From contig CP095495.1 in the NCBI GenBank assembly GCA_023052945.1, positions 62,001 through 126,000 of the forward strand: DNA of 64,000 nt. Direction: 5' to 3'. This document shows, piece by piece, positions 62,462 through 64,000 of this stretch. Under the pieces are notes generated by a model that searched no databases, was not told where the DNA came from, and saw only the letters and a list, made by a program, of their open reading frames with translations. A program made the translations under genes and the position numbers. The first letter of the stretch is position 1; the number at the start of each line of letters is the position of its first letter. Source of the stretch: Wolbachia pipientis. Lineage in GTDB: Bacteria > Pseudomonadota > Alphaproteobacteria > Rickettsiales > Anaplasmataceae.

Positions 62462-64000
62462 AAGGAGAGTAGACCGGCGGAGCTTCCCCACCAGTCTCTC
62501 GCAGAACTGTACGGAAACCTCTCGGTTTATACAGCTCCCATTATTTAGTCTTTTGATCCTAACCCAAGTGTCCAGTGATAGAAAATATTTGGAGACCTCT
62601 TTCTCACTTTTCCTAGAAATTGCTTTGCTAGCCTTCCGTGATCTCGAAGTTTCTTATACTTGGTTCTGACCCATCTTATGAGGTATCTCTCTATATTTCT
62701 GAGAGATGGATACATCTCTGATTTATAAAACCTGCCATAGTACTGAAACCAGCCTCTGACTATTGGATCTATTCTCTTCGATATTTCCTCTAATGTGGTC
62801 CACGTGACCCGATGTATTCTCCATGACTTTATGGTTTTCTTGATCTTCTTTTTGGCTTTGTTACAAATTGCTGGTAGAAATGAGACAAAATAATTCCTCA
62901 TCTTATTCTTTGCTATTCTAGGTCTGAAAGTATAGCCTAGAAAATCAAAGCTTTGTATGGGATATTCTTCTTTTCTGTCGTCGTCCTTTGCATGGTGCAT
63001 AAATATGTTTGAGATGATTGGACTTATTGAACCTCCTTGCGGAACTCCTTTATCCCTAGCTACCTTGTTGCCATCTGCTTGCTGAATCGGGACTTTCATC
63101 CACCTTTCAACATACAATATGACCCATTTGCAGTCTGTGTGTTTCTTGATAGCCTGCAGTGCTAAATCGTGGTCCAGATTGTCAAAAAATCCAGATATAT
63201 CAAGATCTATTGTCCAATCATTTTTCCAACATCTCTTCCGTGCTGTATATACCGCATCCAATGCAGACTTATTTGGTCTATAACCATATGAATCCTTATG
63301 AAATATCGGCTCTACTAACGGTTCAAGATACATTGTAGCTGCTGTTTGCGCTATCCTATCTGATACTGAAGGAACACATAAAGTTCTTTGTCCTCCTCCT
63401 GTACCTTTCGGTATTGCAACAGCTTTTACTGGCTCTGGAAAATAACTTCCGGATGACATCCGATTCCATAGTTTGTATAGATTATCTTTTAGATTTTCTT
63501 CAAACTTTGTTATCGTAACCTCGTCTACACCAGCCGCTCCTTTATTCTTCGATACTTGTTTATAAGCTCTCCAAACAAGTTGCTTCGGCATATCAAAAGA
63601 CTTTGTTTTATTCATTAACTCCTCCCTTTCGGTTGATAAATAATTAAAACTAAATAACTCAGCTCCTTCGCTCCATTTCCATTACAGAAACTTCTTCACT
63701 ACTACGAGCTGATCCGCCCCTGTTTTTCGCATCGGTACTCTCATCCTCAGAGATCGGCTCTTTGGACTTCTCCCTTATCATCAAAACGACAGGTTCCCGT
63801 AGTTCCATGCAGTAGCCTAAAATAGATTCACGCCACTTTTATGCCGGACGCCACCTACCCAGTAAACAAGCTCCTGGTAGATTTATCCCAGGTTAACGAC
63901 TACCCCCTGGTTTTGACGTCGTCCCTACGCTTTCGACACCTCATCAGTGGTTCACTTACGTTCGTCTCTCTATTTCATACATGACACATAATTGTGCCTT
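62462..64000 (-). mobile_element. Group II intron A, nested in intron B, runs off the window edge
   Basis: The 3' end near 62462 follows a domain V/VI segment (GAGCTGTATAAACCGAGAGG...CGTACAGTTCTG at about 62478-62540, minus-strand sense). The RT gene is at 62545-63615. The 63616-64000 segment is non-coding and GC-richer, typical of intron domains I-IV. The intron's 5' end is outside. Confidence 0.75.
62545..63615 (-). pseudogene. Group II intron reverse transcriptase/maturase with deletion of the YADD region
   Basis: 356 residues in one frame. The N-terminal RT part is normal (NKGAAGVDEVTI, DRIAQTAATMYLEP, HKDSYGYRPNKSA, DLDISGFFDNLDH, VPQGGSISPIISNIFMHH), then jumps to DDDRKEEYPIQSFDFLGYTF. 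RT motif 5 with the catalytic YADD and about 70 residues are missing, without frame loss. The maturase X domain (DPIVRGWFQYYGRF) remains. It should be unable to reverse transcribe. Confidence 0.85.

Overview
The window is AT-rich alphaproteobacterial DNA and almost certainly a Wolbachia chromosome. The evidence is: rpoB and rpoC fused into one reading frame; a two-piece, circularly permuted tmRNA gene; dense short palindromic repeats of the Wolbachia palindromic-element kind, one of them translated inside murC; phage-WO-like regulators next to radC; group II intron fragments; and several IS families, many of them decayed. No strain or supergroup can be assigned from the sequence alone.

Layout. 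0-9 kb: recG, then the minus-strand set murC-eno-obgE (short overlaps or gaps), a divergent rlpA lipoprotein gene and an AAA ATPase/nuclease-like gene. 9-16 kb: glyA with an MFS transporter gene, a 53-residue membrane protein gene, an unknown 162-residue gene, an aspartate aminotransferase, an intact IS5-family element and a dus gene truncated at that element. 16-32 kb: one long minus-strand block in the order rpsL-rpsG-fusA-tuf-trnW-secE-nusG-rplK-rplA-rplJ-rplL-rpoBC (str plus rif operons). NusG carries two NGN domains. 32-36 kb: repeats, IS remnants, fumC, an IS3-derived miniature element and a second IS5 copy. 36-43 kb: ispG (frameshifted), two envelope or secreted unknowns (one with 21-residue tandem repeats), ftsK, yggT, a RelE/RelB-like pair, sspB and ssrA. 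43-46 kb: IS3 element, IS3 remnant and a miniature inverted-repeat element. 46-52 kb: PBP2, a polysaccharide deacetylase, a comM fragment, radC, two HTH regulators and a dead IS110 copy. 52-61 kb: ftsH, tilS (frameshifted), pal (frameshifted), a degenerate M32 carboxypeptidase homologue, mreB, mnmA and an unknown. 61.6-64 kb: nested group II intron remains.

How genes fit together. Cell wall and shape functions recur (murC, PBP2, mreB, rlpA, pal, ftsK, deacetylase). ssrA (tagging of stalled nascent chains) sits directly upstream of sspB (adaptor that delivers tagged proteins to ClpXP), and ftsH adds a membrane protease. The str-rif block supplies ribosome and RNA polymerase parts.

Most notable signals: (1) a ~330-480 bp dispersed repeat present five times, each with a conserved promoter-like TTGACA-N17-TATCAT (one copy TTGATA), a candidate family of small transcripts; (2) three housekeeping genes (ispG, tilS, pal) each broken at a poly-A run by exactly one missing A, which means either homopolymer sequencing error or slippage-dependent expression; (3) NusG with duplicated NGN; (4) an M32 peptidase homologue without its HExxH; (5) a group II intron inserted inside another intron's reverse transcriptase gene just after the expected YADD site.
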